This document shows positions 9,534 to 19,260 of a stretch of DNA of 64,000 nt, in pieces. The DNA comes from Amanita rubescens (taxonomy: Eukaryota; Basidiomycota; Agaricomycetes; Agaricales; Amanitaceae): NCBI GenBank assembly GCA_015039365.1, contig WION01000224.1, positions 1-64,000 on the forward strand. The letters are read 5' to 3'. The notes below the pieces were generated by a model. It saw only the letters and a program-made list of their open reading frames with translations, made no database searches and was not told the origin of the DNA. Position numbers and translations under genes: made by a program. The number at the start of each line of letters is the position of its first letter. Position 1 is the stretch's first letter.

Positions 9534-12139
9534 ATGCTTCGTATCGTGTCTTCAGCTTCTCGTTCTTCAACTGCGGGACGACTCGGAAACGCTGCCGTCA
9601 TCCGTCCAGCTCATCGGGCAATGGCTTCGACTTCAGCACGGCATGCGGATATCACTCTTACCGTAGACGGGAAGGAAGTAACTGTTCCGCAGGGTGCGTT
9701 TGGCTCAACCTGTTCGTCTGACGAACGTCTCCTCATCGCGTTCAACAGGGTCGGCTCTTATTCAAGCGTGTGAAGCTGCCGGCGCAACAATACCCAGGTA
9801 CAGCCTTTTCTTCCCCTTGTATCCAGCTTTCTTACTCTCTTCTTCAGATTTTGCTATCATGATAGGTGACCTACTGCATTTTACTGCTGGGAGAGGAACG
9901 TATGCTGAACATGTACCCAGGCTTGCTATTGCTGGCAATTGCAGGTGAGTTGTCCCCGTGTCCGTTTTACATTTTTAGTGAACGTCTGCGCGTTAGAATG
10001 TGTCTAGTCGAGGTTGAACGATCACCAAAACCCGTCGCATCCTGGTACGCTATCTAATCCATCCATTTATCTGAGACGGCTCTCATGTTCCCTAGCGCCA
10101 TGCCCGCTATGCCCGGAGCAAAAGTATGGACAAATACCCCCTTGGTACATGAAGCACGGTACGCCGCCCTTCGTGTTCATCATTTTCCCGCTTGACTTGT
10201 TTCTGCTATAGGGAAGGCGTAATGGAATTCCTGCTAGCGAACCACCCATTAGATTGTCCCATTTGTGATCAAGGTGGCGAATGCGACTTGCAAGACCAAT
10301 CTATGCGTTACGGTTCAGATCGCACCCGTTTCCACGAAATAACCGGCAAGCGTGCTGTAGAGGACAAGGATCTGGGGCCTCTTGTGAAAACTTCCATGAA
10401 CCGTTGCATCCAATGTACGCGCTGCGTCCGATTTGCCAACGAAGTTGCTGGTGTCGAAGAACTTGGAACGACCGGTCGTGGTAATGACATGCAGATTGGC
10501 ATGTATGTTGAGAAGACGATGGATTCGGAGCTGTCGGGCAATATCATTGACCTCTGCCCCGTTGGTGCCCTGACGAGCAAGCCATACGCTTTCCATGCTC
10601 GTCCCTGGGAACTCAAGAACACAGAGTCTATCGACGTCATGGATGCTGTAGGCTCAAATATTCGTGTCGACTCGCGAGGCGTTCGCGTCATGCGTATACA
10701 ACCTCGCACTAACGACGACGTGAACGAAGAATGGATCAGTGACAAGACTCGTTATGCATATGATGGCCTCACTTTTCAACGGTTGACTTCACCGCTCATC
10801 AAGCAGGGCGATCGATTCGTTGCTGCTACATGGGAGGAAGCACTCGCTGCTGTCGCTGAAGGACTTGCCAAGACGGGTGCTCAGGGTGACGAGATTCAAG
10901 CCATCGCCGGACATCTTGCCGATACAGAATCCCTCGTCGCCCTCAAGGACCTCATCAACCGTCTCGGTTCCGATAACCTCGCAGTTGATCAAATTAGCGG
11001 TTCAACACCCCCAGTGCACGGAGTCGACGTTCGTTCAAATTACCTTTTCAACCCAACCTTGCAGGGGATAGAACAAGCGGACGCTATCCTCCTAGTAGGC
11101 ACCAATCCCCGACACGAAGCTGCCGTCCTCAACTCTCGCATTCGCAAGAGCTGGCTACATACCAGTCTCGAAGTTGGCTTCATCGGTGATCGCGTAGACA
11201 CAGCGTACGGTTACGATTTTCTGGGCACGGACGTGAAAGCGCTACAAGACTTTGTCGCCGGCAAGGGCGAATTTGCAGCCAAATTCAAAGCCGCCAAGCG
11301 ACCCTTGATCATCGTCGGCAGTGCCATCTCAGAGCACCCCGACGCCGCGGCGGTGTACAACCTCCTCACCACCTTTGTCCGAAAGAACAAGAACAAACTT
11401 CTTGCCTCGGACTGGAACGGTTTCAGCGTCCTGCAACGTGTCGCCTCCCGATCCGCAGCGTACGACATTGGCTTCGTTCCCTCTGTTAAAGCCTCCAAAA
11501 CCAAACCCAAATTCATCTACCTCCTCAACGCAGACGAAATCGACCCCAAATCGATCCCTTCTGACGCTTTCGTCGTGTACCAAGGCCACCACGGAGATAT
11601 CGGCGCTCAGCTGGCCGACGTGTGTCTCCCAGGGGCGGCGTACACTGAGAAAGGAATGACGTGGGTGAACACGGAGGGTAGAGCTCAATTGGGCCGGTCT
11701 GCGGTTCCTCCTCCCGGTGCATCTCGGGAAGATTGGAAGATCATCCGGGCGCTGTCCGAGTCACTTGGGTCACCGCTGCCGTATGACGATGTGTTGGCGT
11801 TGCGGGATCGGATGTGGGAGATCTCGCCTACCCTGGTACGGTACGACGTTACGGAGGGTACCTCGATGGAGGTGGCGCTTGCGGGACTTGATGTGGTCGC
11901 GAAGAGGACGACAGGGGCGACGGTAAAGGGTGTGCCGTTTGAGAGACCTATCAAGAATTTCTACATGACAGATGCGATTTCGAGAGCGTGAGTGTTGCCT
12001 TGTCGTTCGAGCGTTTTCGATCCTGATGAAACGTTCTTGCAGATCTGTGACCATGGCGCAATGTACGAAAGCATTTAGCATGGGTCAGAATCACAGCTTT
12101 GGAGAAACGGGTAAAGGATCGCAAGCGGCATTTGCATAG
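9534..12139 (+). CDS. nuo-78: NADH:ubiquinone oxidoreductase 75/78-kDa subunit (NDUFS1 / nuo-78), mitochondrial
   Basis: Eight exons were read: 9534-9693, 9749-9797, 9848-9865, 9921-9944, 9997-10044, 10096-10158, 10212-11987 and 12043-12139. They sum to 2,235 nt, or 744 aa, in phase throughout. The N-terminus is a basic, Ser-rich mitochondrial presequence. A 2Fe-2S ferredoxin domain follows (ACEAAGATIPRFCYHDRL, AGNCRMCLVE). Next are the His/Cys 4Fe-4S region (CPICDQGGECDLQD) and a second 4Fe-4S region (CIQCTRCVRFANEVAG, DLCPVGALTSKPYAF), then the molybdopterin-oxidoreductase-like domain. The last exon ends with SVTMAQCTKAF and FGETGKGSQAAFA, the conserved fungal C-terminus. It is the electron-input module subunit of complex I in the matrix arm. 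Exons 3 and 4 are only 18 and 24 nt. Confidence 0.98.
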
Positions 12140-12510
12140 TTCCATACCCATCTATTGTTTATTCCTCGTGTTATCTAGAACTCAAGATTCCAACAACGAA
12201 AAAAGGGCTATTTCCAAGACAAATCGAAACAATAAATACATCATTAGACTTGGCTAGACCGCAACTCTGCTTTGCCGGACGGAGAAGACAGCGTCTCCTT
12301 GCCATTGTCGCGTCTCCGTTGCATAACCTTTTCCTTGAGATTGGCTATCATACCTAAAGGCGACCGCACTCTAAACACGTATGTCAAAATATGAATGAGA
12401 GCTGCCTAAATTTGCGCGTTAATTCAAACACACCGCATGAATGTCGTGAGCACCTATATTAAAGGCGATATACGCACAGAAAATACCCAAATTCCTCCAA
12501 TAAACTAATC
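12140..12510 (-). pseudogene. Detached copy of the ABC transporter 3' end
   Basis: This segment matches 19172-19530, the true 3' end of the PDR transporter, at a visibly high level. Shared parts are the 3' flank (CTAGAACTCAAGATTCCAAC), the last exon (reverse strand of GAGATTGGCTATCATACC...), the last intron and part of the preceding exon up to ATACCCAAATTCCTCC. Here the similarity stops and no transporter body follows, so it is a remnant. The copy has small indels relative to the functional one. Together with the last exon of the complex I gene it forms one duplicated block (12,043-12,510 versus 19,075-19,530). Confidence 0.85.
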
Positions 12511-12613
12511 GGGACTGCTTTCAGAAGAAAGCACAAATTAGATTACGTGGCGTACATTACGATCGACATCCCTACCATGGGCCTAAACATTTAAATATAT
12601 TTTTATACGCTAG

Positions 12614-13465
12614 TCATAGCAAAACAAACGTCAGTAATCCTAAACCCACCGCCCACCAAAGCCCACCAGCCATCACCAGCCTATCCCCTCCATTCTCACT
12701 GTACACTGTTGTCATATTCAAATTCTCCGTTGTTCCTGCAAAAAACCCGACATGATACTCCGACCGGTGTACGACATCGCATGCCGGGTCCAACGTAGGA
12801 TTCCCATGATAAATATCGGTTCCAACAAGGGTTGTAAAGTTGCTCGAACCGGCGCACATGCTATCCCCGCTGAATAGATGCAATCCTGCACCGACGATAG
12901 CATCACAACCCTGGAGTAATTTGATTATATTTTCCAAGATTAACCCGACCTTCGGGATTTGACCCGCGATGCCGGACAGAGTTGGGGAGGGAGAAATACC
13001 ACCAGGTAAGGCGTTGACTCCGGTCGTCGTGAATGTGTAGGCCGCATTCTGTGCCAAATTTACGTTTGAGGCCTGAGAGTGGTGTCCGATGTTGAGGATC
13101 ACATAACCCAAAACGGCGATAGCCTCATCCGGGACTGAGATGTTTGAAAATGTGATACTAGAATTGAAGTGGCTGTCGCGATGCTTGCCGTAGAAATGGG
13201 AGATGTTGTAGGTGGGGTCCCCGGGAGTGATGACGACGAGGGTGGCGCCGATGTAAACACTATCCCTCTCGAGCGCTCGATGGTGGACTACTCTGACGGT
13301 CCCGAGACCAATATTGTAGACGCCAGGACAGGAGCTTCGGGGCTGGAGATAAGGTTGAGGCGCGGCGATGTCGACGCTCAAAGATGCGCCAAGGAGGGTC
13401 GCGGTTATAAGAACGCACGCTAACGAGTAAAATCTTGAGAAGAACATTGTGTCTTGTGTCGGCAC
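12614..13465 (-). CDS. Secreted, GPI-anchor-like protein, copy 1
   Basis: A single coding exon of 283 codons. The N-terminus has a signal peptide (FYSLACVLITATLLGASLS), with an alternative start at the second Met (MFFSRFY). The C-terminus ends in a hydrophobic tail, GLWWAVGLGLLTFVLL, preceded by a small-residue stretch, which fits a GPI attachment signal. Many N-x-S/T sequons are present (NISHFYG, NSSITFSNIS, NFTT, NMTT), and several Cys could pair. The core motif SCPGVYNIGLGTVRVVHHRA is shared with the second copy at 14505-15356. A 5' UTR intron appears to lie just before the ATG (reverse strand near 13500-13460). No known catalytic family recognised; role at the cell surface is inference. 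Confidence 0.75.
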   Translation of the reverse strand: MPTQDTMFFSRFYSLACVLITATLLGASLSVDIAAPQPYLQPRSSCPGVYNIGLGTVRVVHHRALERDSVYIGATLVVITPGDPTYNISHFYGKHRDSHFNSSITFSNISVPDEAIAVLGYVILNIGHHSQASNVNLAQNAAYTFTTTGVNALPGGISPSPTLSGIAGQIPKVGLILENIIKLLQGCDAIVGAGLHLFSGDSMCAGSSNFTTLVGTDIYHGNPTLDPACDVVHRSEYHVGFFAGTTENLNMTTVYSENGGDRLVMAGGLWWAVGLGLLTFVLL

Positions 13466-13679
13466 TATTTATGGGTGAGTAATATTGCGAGCAAAGAGAT
13501 TATTCGTCAAGGCTCACCTCAAGGTTGGAACAAAAAGGTTGGGTAAAGTTGCTGAATTCGAGTTGCGATCTGGACTTTGACGCCCTATACATTAATGAAT
13601 CACATGATTTACACGTTCAGGCCTCACGAGTCGCCTGCGGCCTGTAGGTTTCATCATCCAACGTAAGTATGGATGCCGA

Positions 13680-14480
13680 GAAGAGTGGGAATGGGATAGC
13701 GGAGGAACCATCAATGCCACTGTCGGAGGTAAATTTAGAGTGATTTGCTTATTTACTTATTGGGATCAACAGAACTTAAAGTGAGATCTTCGAAGATTCA
13801 GTGGGATTAGCATCCCACTGAAGGAACGCCGCGTGGTGGATAGCAGAGGCCAAGACTACATCTAGGCCAATGCCGCTCGAGTCACCCGCACGGTTTTCTG
13901 ACGTTCGCAACGTCATCCCCGCGTTCGACTGCAGGGAGAACTTGAAGGGGCGCGCCGCGCCGCAGGAGTACGGGCGTCAATAACGCATCTCTCCGTGACA
14001 TATCGTTTGCGGAGCGGAGTTCAATTTGGTCACCGAATGTTTCCATCGCACTATCCCACTCACGCTATACCGTATATACTCCAACATGTGAAGCGTTTGA
14101 TCAATGAGGCCTACCGGTACTGAGAGGATGCAGGCTGTGTATCCTTTTTAGTATAGGTGCCATTTCTAGCAGGCCAGACAATCTTGCACTTCATTGGCGG
14201 GACGACCTTCGTTTTGCATGTGGAGTCTAACCGACTTCACGTAATACCTCAATTATGAAAAGCCTCCCAATCCGAACTTGCAAGAAGACTGAACGAATTT
14301 CGCGCTTTCAAAATAAAGAACGTTCATGCGGCGATAATGTGCTCGCTAATACCGCCTCGGAAGTGTATAGATCATTGTGGGGCTTGGGACGCGGGACGCG
14401 CACTCTACCGGTGTGTTCTATCTTGGTTCCATCCTATTCGACGTTTCTAGAACATTCAAGTGAGTGTTATTACAGTTCAT
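13680..14480. other. Spacer between the duplicated secreted genes
   Basis: No gene is supported. The segment 14090-14240 resembles 15570-15700 upstream of copy 2 (shared ATGAGGC, GGCTGTGTATCCTTTTT-like and GGCGGGACG blocks). The duplicated unit therefore includes promoter sequence. The rest has no visible structure. Confidence 0.5.
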
Positions 14481-14504
14481 AGGTAAAATATCATAGCATA
14501 CTGG

Positions 14505-15356
14505 TCACATCAAAACAAACGTCAGCAATCCCAAACCCGCTGCCCACCAAATCCCCCCAGCCACCAGCCTACTCCCTCCATTCTCGCTGTATACTGCTGT
14601 CATATTCAAATTCGCCCCCGCAAAATACCCAACGTGGTATTGCGACGGGTTTTCAATATTGCATGCTATACTGCTCGAAACTTTTCCCTTATAAGAATCT
14701 GTTCCAACAAGGGCTGTAGACTTGACAAGAGGGTCGCTCGTACCGGAGCACATATTCGCCCCGCTGAATAGATGCAACCCTGCAGCGACGAGGCCGTCAC
14801 AACCTTGTGCTATATCGATTATATCCGAAAAGAAACTCCCGATCTCCGGGATTGAACCTATAACGTTGGACGCCGTTTCTGAAGGAGAATAATTGGGTGC
14901 GGCGTCGACCCCGTTCTTCGCGATTGTGAAGGCGGTGTTCTGTACTGTCTCCTTGTTCCGGTTCTGATTATGGTGGTGTCCGAGGTTAATAATCACATAA
15001 CCCAAAACGGCGACAGCTTGATCTGGGACTGAGACGTTTGAAAATGTGATACTAGAGTTGAAGTGGCCGTCGCGACGCTTGCCGTAGAAATTAGAGATGT
15101 TGTAGGCGGGGTTCCCGGGGGAGGTGATAATGAGAGAGGCGCCGATGTAAACACTATCCCTCTCGAGCGCTCGATGGTGGACGATTCTGACGGTCCCGAG
15201 ACCGATATCGTAGACGCCAGGACAGGAGCTTCGAGACTGGAGATAGGGTTGGGGCGCGGCAATGTCGACGCGTGAAGATGCACCAAGGGTCACCCACATA
15301 AGAACACACATTAACGAGTAGAATTTGAAAAGGAACATTGAGTCTTGTGTCAGCAT
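14505..15356 (-). CDS. Secreted, GPI-anchor-like protein, copy 2
   Basis: A paralogue of 12614-13465: same length (283 codons), same SCPGVYDIGLGTVRIVHHRA core, same signal peptide style (FYSLMCVLMWVTLGASS) and same C-terminal anchor (IWWAAGLGLLTFVLM). The middle region (HHHNQNRNKETVQNTAFTI) is the most diverged part, while the N-terminal third is nearly identical. A 5' UTR intron is likely: on the minus strand a CTCGAG|GTGAGC donor leads to a CACCCATAG acceptor directly before the ATG region. Flanking sequence on both sides is duplicated too. Both copies are intact, so both may be expressed. Confidence 0.75.
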   Translation of the reverse strand: MLTQDSMFLFKFYSLMCVLMWVTLGASSRVDIAAPQPYLQSRSSCPGVYDIGLGTVRIVHHRALERDSVYIGASLIITSPGNPAYNISNFYGKRRDGHFNSSITFSNVSVPDQAVAVLGYVIINLGHHHNQNRNKETVQNTAFTIAKNGVDAAPNYSPSETASNVIGSIPEIGSFFSDIIDIAQGCDGLVAAGLHLFSGANMCSGTSDPLVKSTALVGTDSYKGKVSSSIACNIENPSQYHVGYFAGANLNMTAVYSENGGSRLVAGGIWWAAGLGLLTFVLM

Positions 15357-15859
15357 TATCTATGGGTGTGTGAGATTGCGAGTAAAGAGATTATTAGACA
15401 AGGCTCACCTCGAGGTTGAAACAAAAGGTTGCTGAATTCGAGTTGCGGTTTGGCGCCCTATACATTGTTTTCATGAATGAATCACATGACTTGCACGTTC
15501 CTATCACTGTTGGTACCTGTGGCCCTCATGCAACGTAAGTTCTGGTGCGGAACGTGTGGTTAATGAATCATTAATGAGGCTTGACGGGGGTGCGGGCTGT
15601 AGATCCTTTTTTGTATATATACTATTCCTTAGTTATCATGGGACACGCCGCGTTGGCGGGACGGCCTACGTGGGCATGTTCCGGGAATATGGCGAGGTTC
15701 GAATGGCCAGGCCAAGGGCGGCGGTACCGAGCGTTGATGGCAGGGATCGCGCGAAGGTCAACGGGATCAACGATACCCCGCCGATCATATCAGCAAAACG
15801 GGAATTTCGGCTTTTGCCGTTCCACGCTTTGTCAAACACCGTTGACGTCAGCTTCGGCA

Positions 15860-16235
15860 ATGTTGGCGCTCAACTCTCGCATTCGCAAGAGCTGGCTACA
15901 AACCAGTCTCGAATTCGGCTTCATCGGTGATCGCGTGGACACAACGTACGGTTACGATTTTCTCGGCACGGATGTGACCTCCGAGTCGGGCCATTACCTT
16001 TGTCCAGACTGGAACGGTTTCAGCGTCCTCGTCTCCCAATCCGCCGCGTACGACATTGGCTTCGTTCCCTCTGTTAAAGCCTCCAAAACCAAGCCCAAAT
16101 TCATCTACCTCCTCAACGCAGACGAAATCGACCCCTTCCGACGCTTTCGTCGTTTACCAAGGCCATCACGGAGATATCGGCGCTCAACTGGCCAACGAGG
16201 GTCGCGTACACCGAGAAAGGAATGACGTGGGTACA
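15860..16235 (+). pseudogene. Internally deleted fragment of the complex I 75/78-kDa gene
   Basis: The fragment matches 11133-11660 of the intact gene. It opens with LNSRIRKSWLQTSLEFGFIG and contains DTTYGYDFLGTDV, then jumps over about 150 bp to DWNGFSVL and continues with YDIGFVPSVKASKTKPKFIY. It loses frame after NADEIDP. It lacks the iron-sulphur region and the C-terminus and cannot encode a working subunit. Synonymous and non-synonymous differences show it is older than a sequencing artefact. Confidence 0.9.
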
Positions 16236-16329
16236 CGTCTGATAAAACCACGCTGTCAAAAACGTTTCATATCATGATTCATATATTCATATCTGGTAAT
16301 CAGCAAGTCACTTGCAAAACCGACCGTCA

Positions 16330-17990
16330 TTTTTCATTTTAGATGGGACCAATGGATTTGTCTATCGCACCACCGCCGCGATTATTCTGCCTCGCGCGAC
16401 GCTCCTTCTCGAGGTCCCTTGGGTCATCAAGGCTTGCTTCTTCGACATCAAGCCAGTCCTGATGATGTTCGAAACAGAGGTCGCCACCACCACGACTCAT
16501 TCTTTACGCGTCCTAGGGCTTCTTCACGTTCATGATCACCTCCCATACCGTGATCACCTCCCCAATTCTACCCGCCTTCGTCTCATCCATCAATAAGACC
16601 AGTACTACCTCAACGATCACCGCGAACGTCATATTCCTCCTCACGAGAACAGTTGTGTTATAGAACAAGAGCCTGAGTGGGATAGACGCCCTCCGCATCC
16701 CGAGCACCGAGAATGGGAAGAACGTCGTCGACCGAGTACCCTCCTCAGCCATTCCATCTGCCTCGCTCTCTAGTTCAGAGCGGTCATTGGCCGCATAGTC
16801 CGAGGGAGACTTCACCGCGCCCCCATTCGAATTCGAAGCCTCCTGGTCCTATTTATTTGACGCAGACTAGGCCGTCGTCTCTTCACGCTGAACATCCCGC
16901 TCGGTGGTATGCTCGGCGGTATGATGCTCGAGATGTGACGTCAGAGAGTAAGATGCCGAGGGTAGACGGTCGCACTTATGCAGGATCTCCAGAAGGATAC
17001 AAGCTTGCGTCTCGCAGCGCCCATGCTTACCCCTCTACTGGTACTACTTCTAGAGGATCAGAGGGCCCGATGACGACACTCAATCGCCGCCGTTGAAATG
17101 TTGAGAAGAAAGATTAGGATGTTCTAGTTCAACCACTACCACCTGCACCGAATACATCTGAGCCTGCGAAAACAAGCAGGAAGAGCGCCACCTCAAAGAT
17201 GAGCCTACGGGTTCGGAAACGCACAAACCCTTCCCAGCTGACCGTCTCGTCATGATCTTTACAACCATCGCCAATGGGTGCTATGCCCCGTCCACCGTCC
17301 ACCATCGAGAGTGCTTGACGAAGAATACGACGAAGGTGTGGCAGACGCTCTAAATTGGTGGCCGTGCCGCAAGATCAAACGAGTCATTACTATTTCTTCC
17401 GGAAGCCGACATAGCAACCCGTCGCCTCGACCAATGCCATCCCGCAGAAACTCAGTCTCGTCAACTAGAAGTCATGACTCTTTCCCCACCAGCAAATTTG
17501 AAAAGGCCGCTGAGTCCCAGACCCGATGACTCTTCCGATGCAAAACGTAGTAGATGAAACAGCGCCGGGTTTCTTCGCAGAAAGGAAGGTGCACTCCTGG
17601 TCGGAGGTCCGTCCCCACGTTTGTTGCCGATCCCCTTCCGAACACACAGCCAACGTCGCATTCTCCTGAGGCGCAACAAGGGCACAAACCATATCCGCCT
17701 AAGTCCGCAACTAGCTGTCGTGTTACCTCCTCACCCGAGTACAGGCTTATCCAATCGCAGCAACTCTCAGCACCAATGCTGCCCCCGATCGCCACTCTCT
17801 CTCTCTCTCATGAGCTTCGTCGCCGAACGCCACAAGCAACCGTGATGATCGCATGCAGGTGGATGGAAGCAGATCGTCGTCGCCACCCTCGAAATCCAAG
17901 CAGTCGGAAGTCGTGCATCCTGCTAGTTCACGGTCGCCCACGTCTAAGCTATCCTCGACGTCTGATAAAAAAGATTCATGACCTTTAACG
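16330..17990 (+). pseudogene. Decayed CYC8/SSN6-like corepressor C-terminal fragment
   Basis: No intact frame exists, but a series of shifted frames reads like the low-complexity C-terminal half of basidiomycete CYC8/SSN6 (the TPR corepressor partner of Tup1). The frames include a Pro/Arg/His-rich stretch (about 16345-16560 and 16713-16900), MPRVDGRTYAGSPEGYK, TSRGSEGP with LNRRR (to 17096), LDEEYDEGVADAL (17310-17355), RRNSVSSTRSHDS, and LKRPLSPRPDDSSDAKRSR in the next frame. The order of blocks is as I remember it for that tail. At least four frameshifts and several stops are visible, and no TPR region is present. The assignment rests on pattern memory of a low-complexity region, so it is moderate. 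Confidence 0.45.
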
Positions 17991-18262
17991 CCTTATGTTA
18001 TTTCGAAATTGCTTTATGTCTTGGTACCTAAACTTCGTAGAGTCTATCGACAACAAATGTAGTTATTGTCTCGATAGCGCTATCGAGATAATAGCTCCCA
18101 TCAGCGAGCCGATTGAACCAACCGTGTCACTTATGAGTACTTATACTGCGAGATTTATATACTGCTACTTTTGTTAGAGTAAGTCACGTGCAAGATTCTG
18201 TTCAACGTTCATCGTCAACGCGTTTCAACACCCAAAGTCCAGCGTCAACGGGGGTTCCGCTC

Positions 18263-19016
18263 ATGTCTCGTGTATCATCTGCTGTTGTCTCCACCAACGT
18301 CGCATATACTGGTGTTGTATGTATCAAGCGCGAACGCCTTGCAACCCAACATTTCGTTTCAATTACGGTCGATGTCCATGGTTTACCGGTGGAAGTCGAT
18401 GAAAAAGAGGAAATTGTAAGTGATATTGCCAGTGAATAACGATTGAGATTACTGACATCTTACAGCCCTTGCAAATCATTATCTCTGTACCAGAAAGATT
18501 TCGTGACTATGTACGGCCTGTTATAAGGGCCGAGGCTTCAACAATTGGCATGACGCAGCCAGATTGCAAGTCGGAAACGGAGGTGAGTGGAAACAGCGTT
18601 GGGCTAGGCTGCTGGCTAATAAAATACTCATCATTTAGCGGAGCATGGACATATCTTTTTTGCCGTTGCCAATTGGGTTCGACTACCAACACGACGAATG
18701 CTGGAAGGTGCTCGTCGAACAAATTGCAGGGTGGCTTGTTTCGGCTGTCGCAGATTCGTCAACGCCTGAGTGGGCATGGGGTCAAGAAGCATTCTGGATG
18801 GCATTCATTGCTGCATACCCTCAGTTTCCAGCTGGTGAATGGCCAGTTTGGAATCCCAGAATTCCAATGGCGGGATCCTTCATTCAAAGTTGGCTAGATG
18901 AAAACCTTCGTAATCGTAATTTCGGTGGCAGCTCAATTCCCCTGCTTGATATATGGCTTCAATTTCAACAGCACCTGGGTCTATTCTACCGGCGCCCGTT
19001 GATATGTACAGAATAG
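18263..19016 (+). CDS. Small unknown protein, three exons
   Basis: Exons 18263-18415, 18466-18582 and 18639-19016 join in phase 0 with good GTAAGT/GTGAGT donors and ACAG/TTAG acceptors, giving 215 aa. The sequence starts MSRVSSAVVSTNVAYTG. It contains a beta-rich middle (HFVSITVDVHGLPVEV, IIISVPERFRDYVRP) and a Trp-rich C-terminal half (PEWAWGQEAFWMAF, FPAGEWPVWNPRIP). I do not recognise the family. It lies inside the insertion between the two copies of the complex I/ABC junction, so it may be a passenger gene. Confidence 0.6.
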
Positions 19017-19074
19017 TGTCCTGTTAGTATATAAGTTGACATTCCAGCTAAGCTACGAGTTACCGCTTTGGCAG

Positions 19075-19171
19075 ATCTGTGACCATGGCGCAATGTACGA
19101 AAGCATTTAGCATGGGTCAGAATCACGGCTTTGGAGAAACGGGTAAAGGATCACAAGCAGCATTTTCATAG
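19075..19171 (+). pseudogene. Orphan copy of the last exon of the complex I 75/78-kDa gene
   Basis: After a CTTTGGCAG acceptor-like sequence, this reads SVTMAQCTKAFSMGQNHGF and ends in FGETGKGSQAAFS plus a stop. It is near-identical to exon 8 of the intact gene (12043-12139). The upstream sequence is unrelated to that gene, so the exon is orphaned. It marks the original tail-to-tail junction with the ABC transporter, which follows directly. Confidence 0.88.
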
Positions 19172-19260
19172 TAGTCTCCATATCCATCTATTCGTGTTAT
19201 CTAGAACTCAAGATTCCAACGACTATTTTCAAGACAAATCGAAATAATAAAATACATCAT

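Noticed and set aside
10308..10745. Long antisense frames over the complex I gene (also at 11329-11688 and 11770-12081)
   Set aside because: These are shadows of the highly conserved sense exon; codon bias fits the sense strand.
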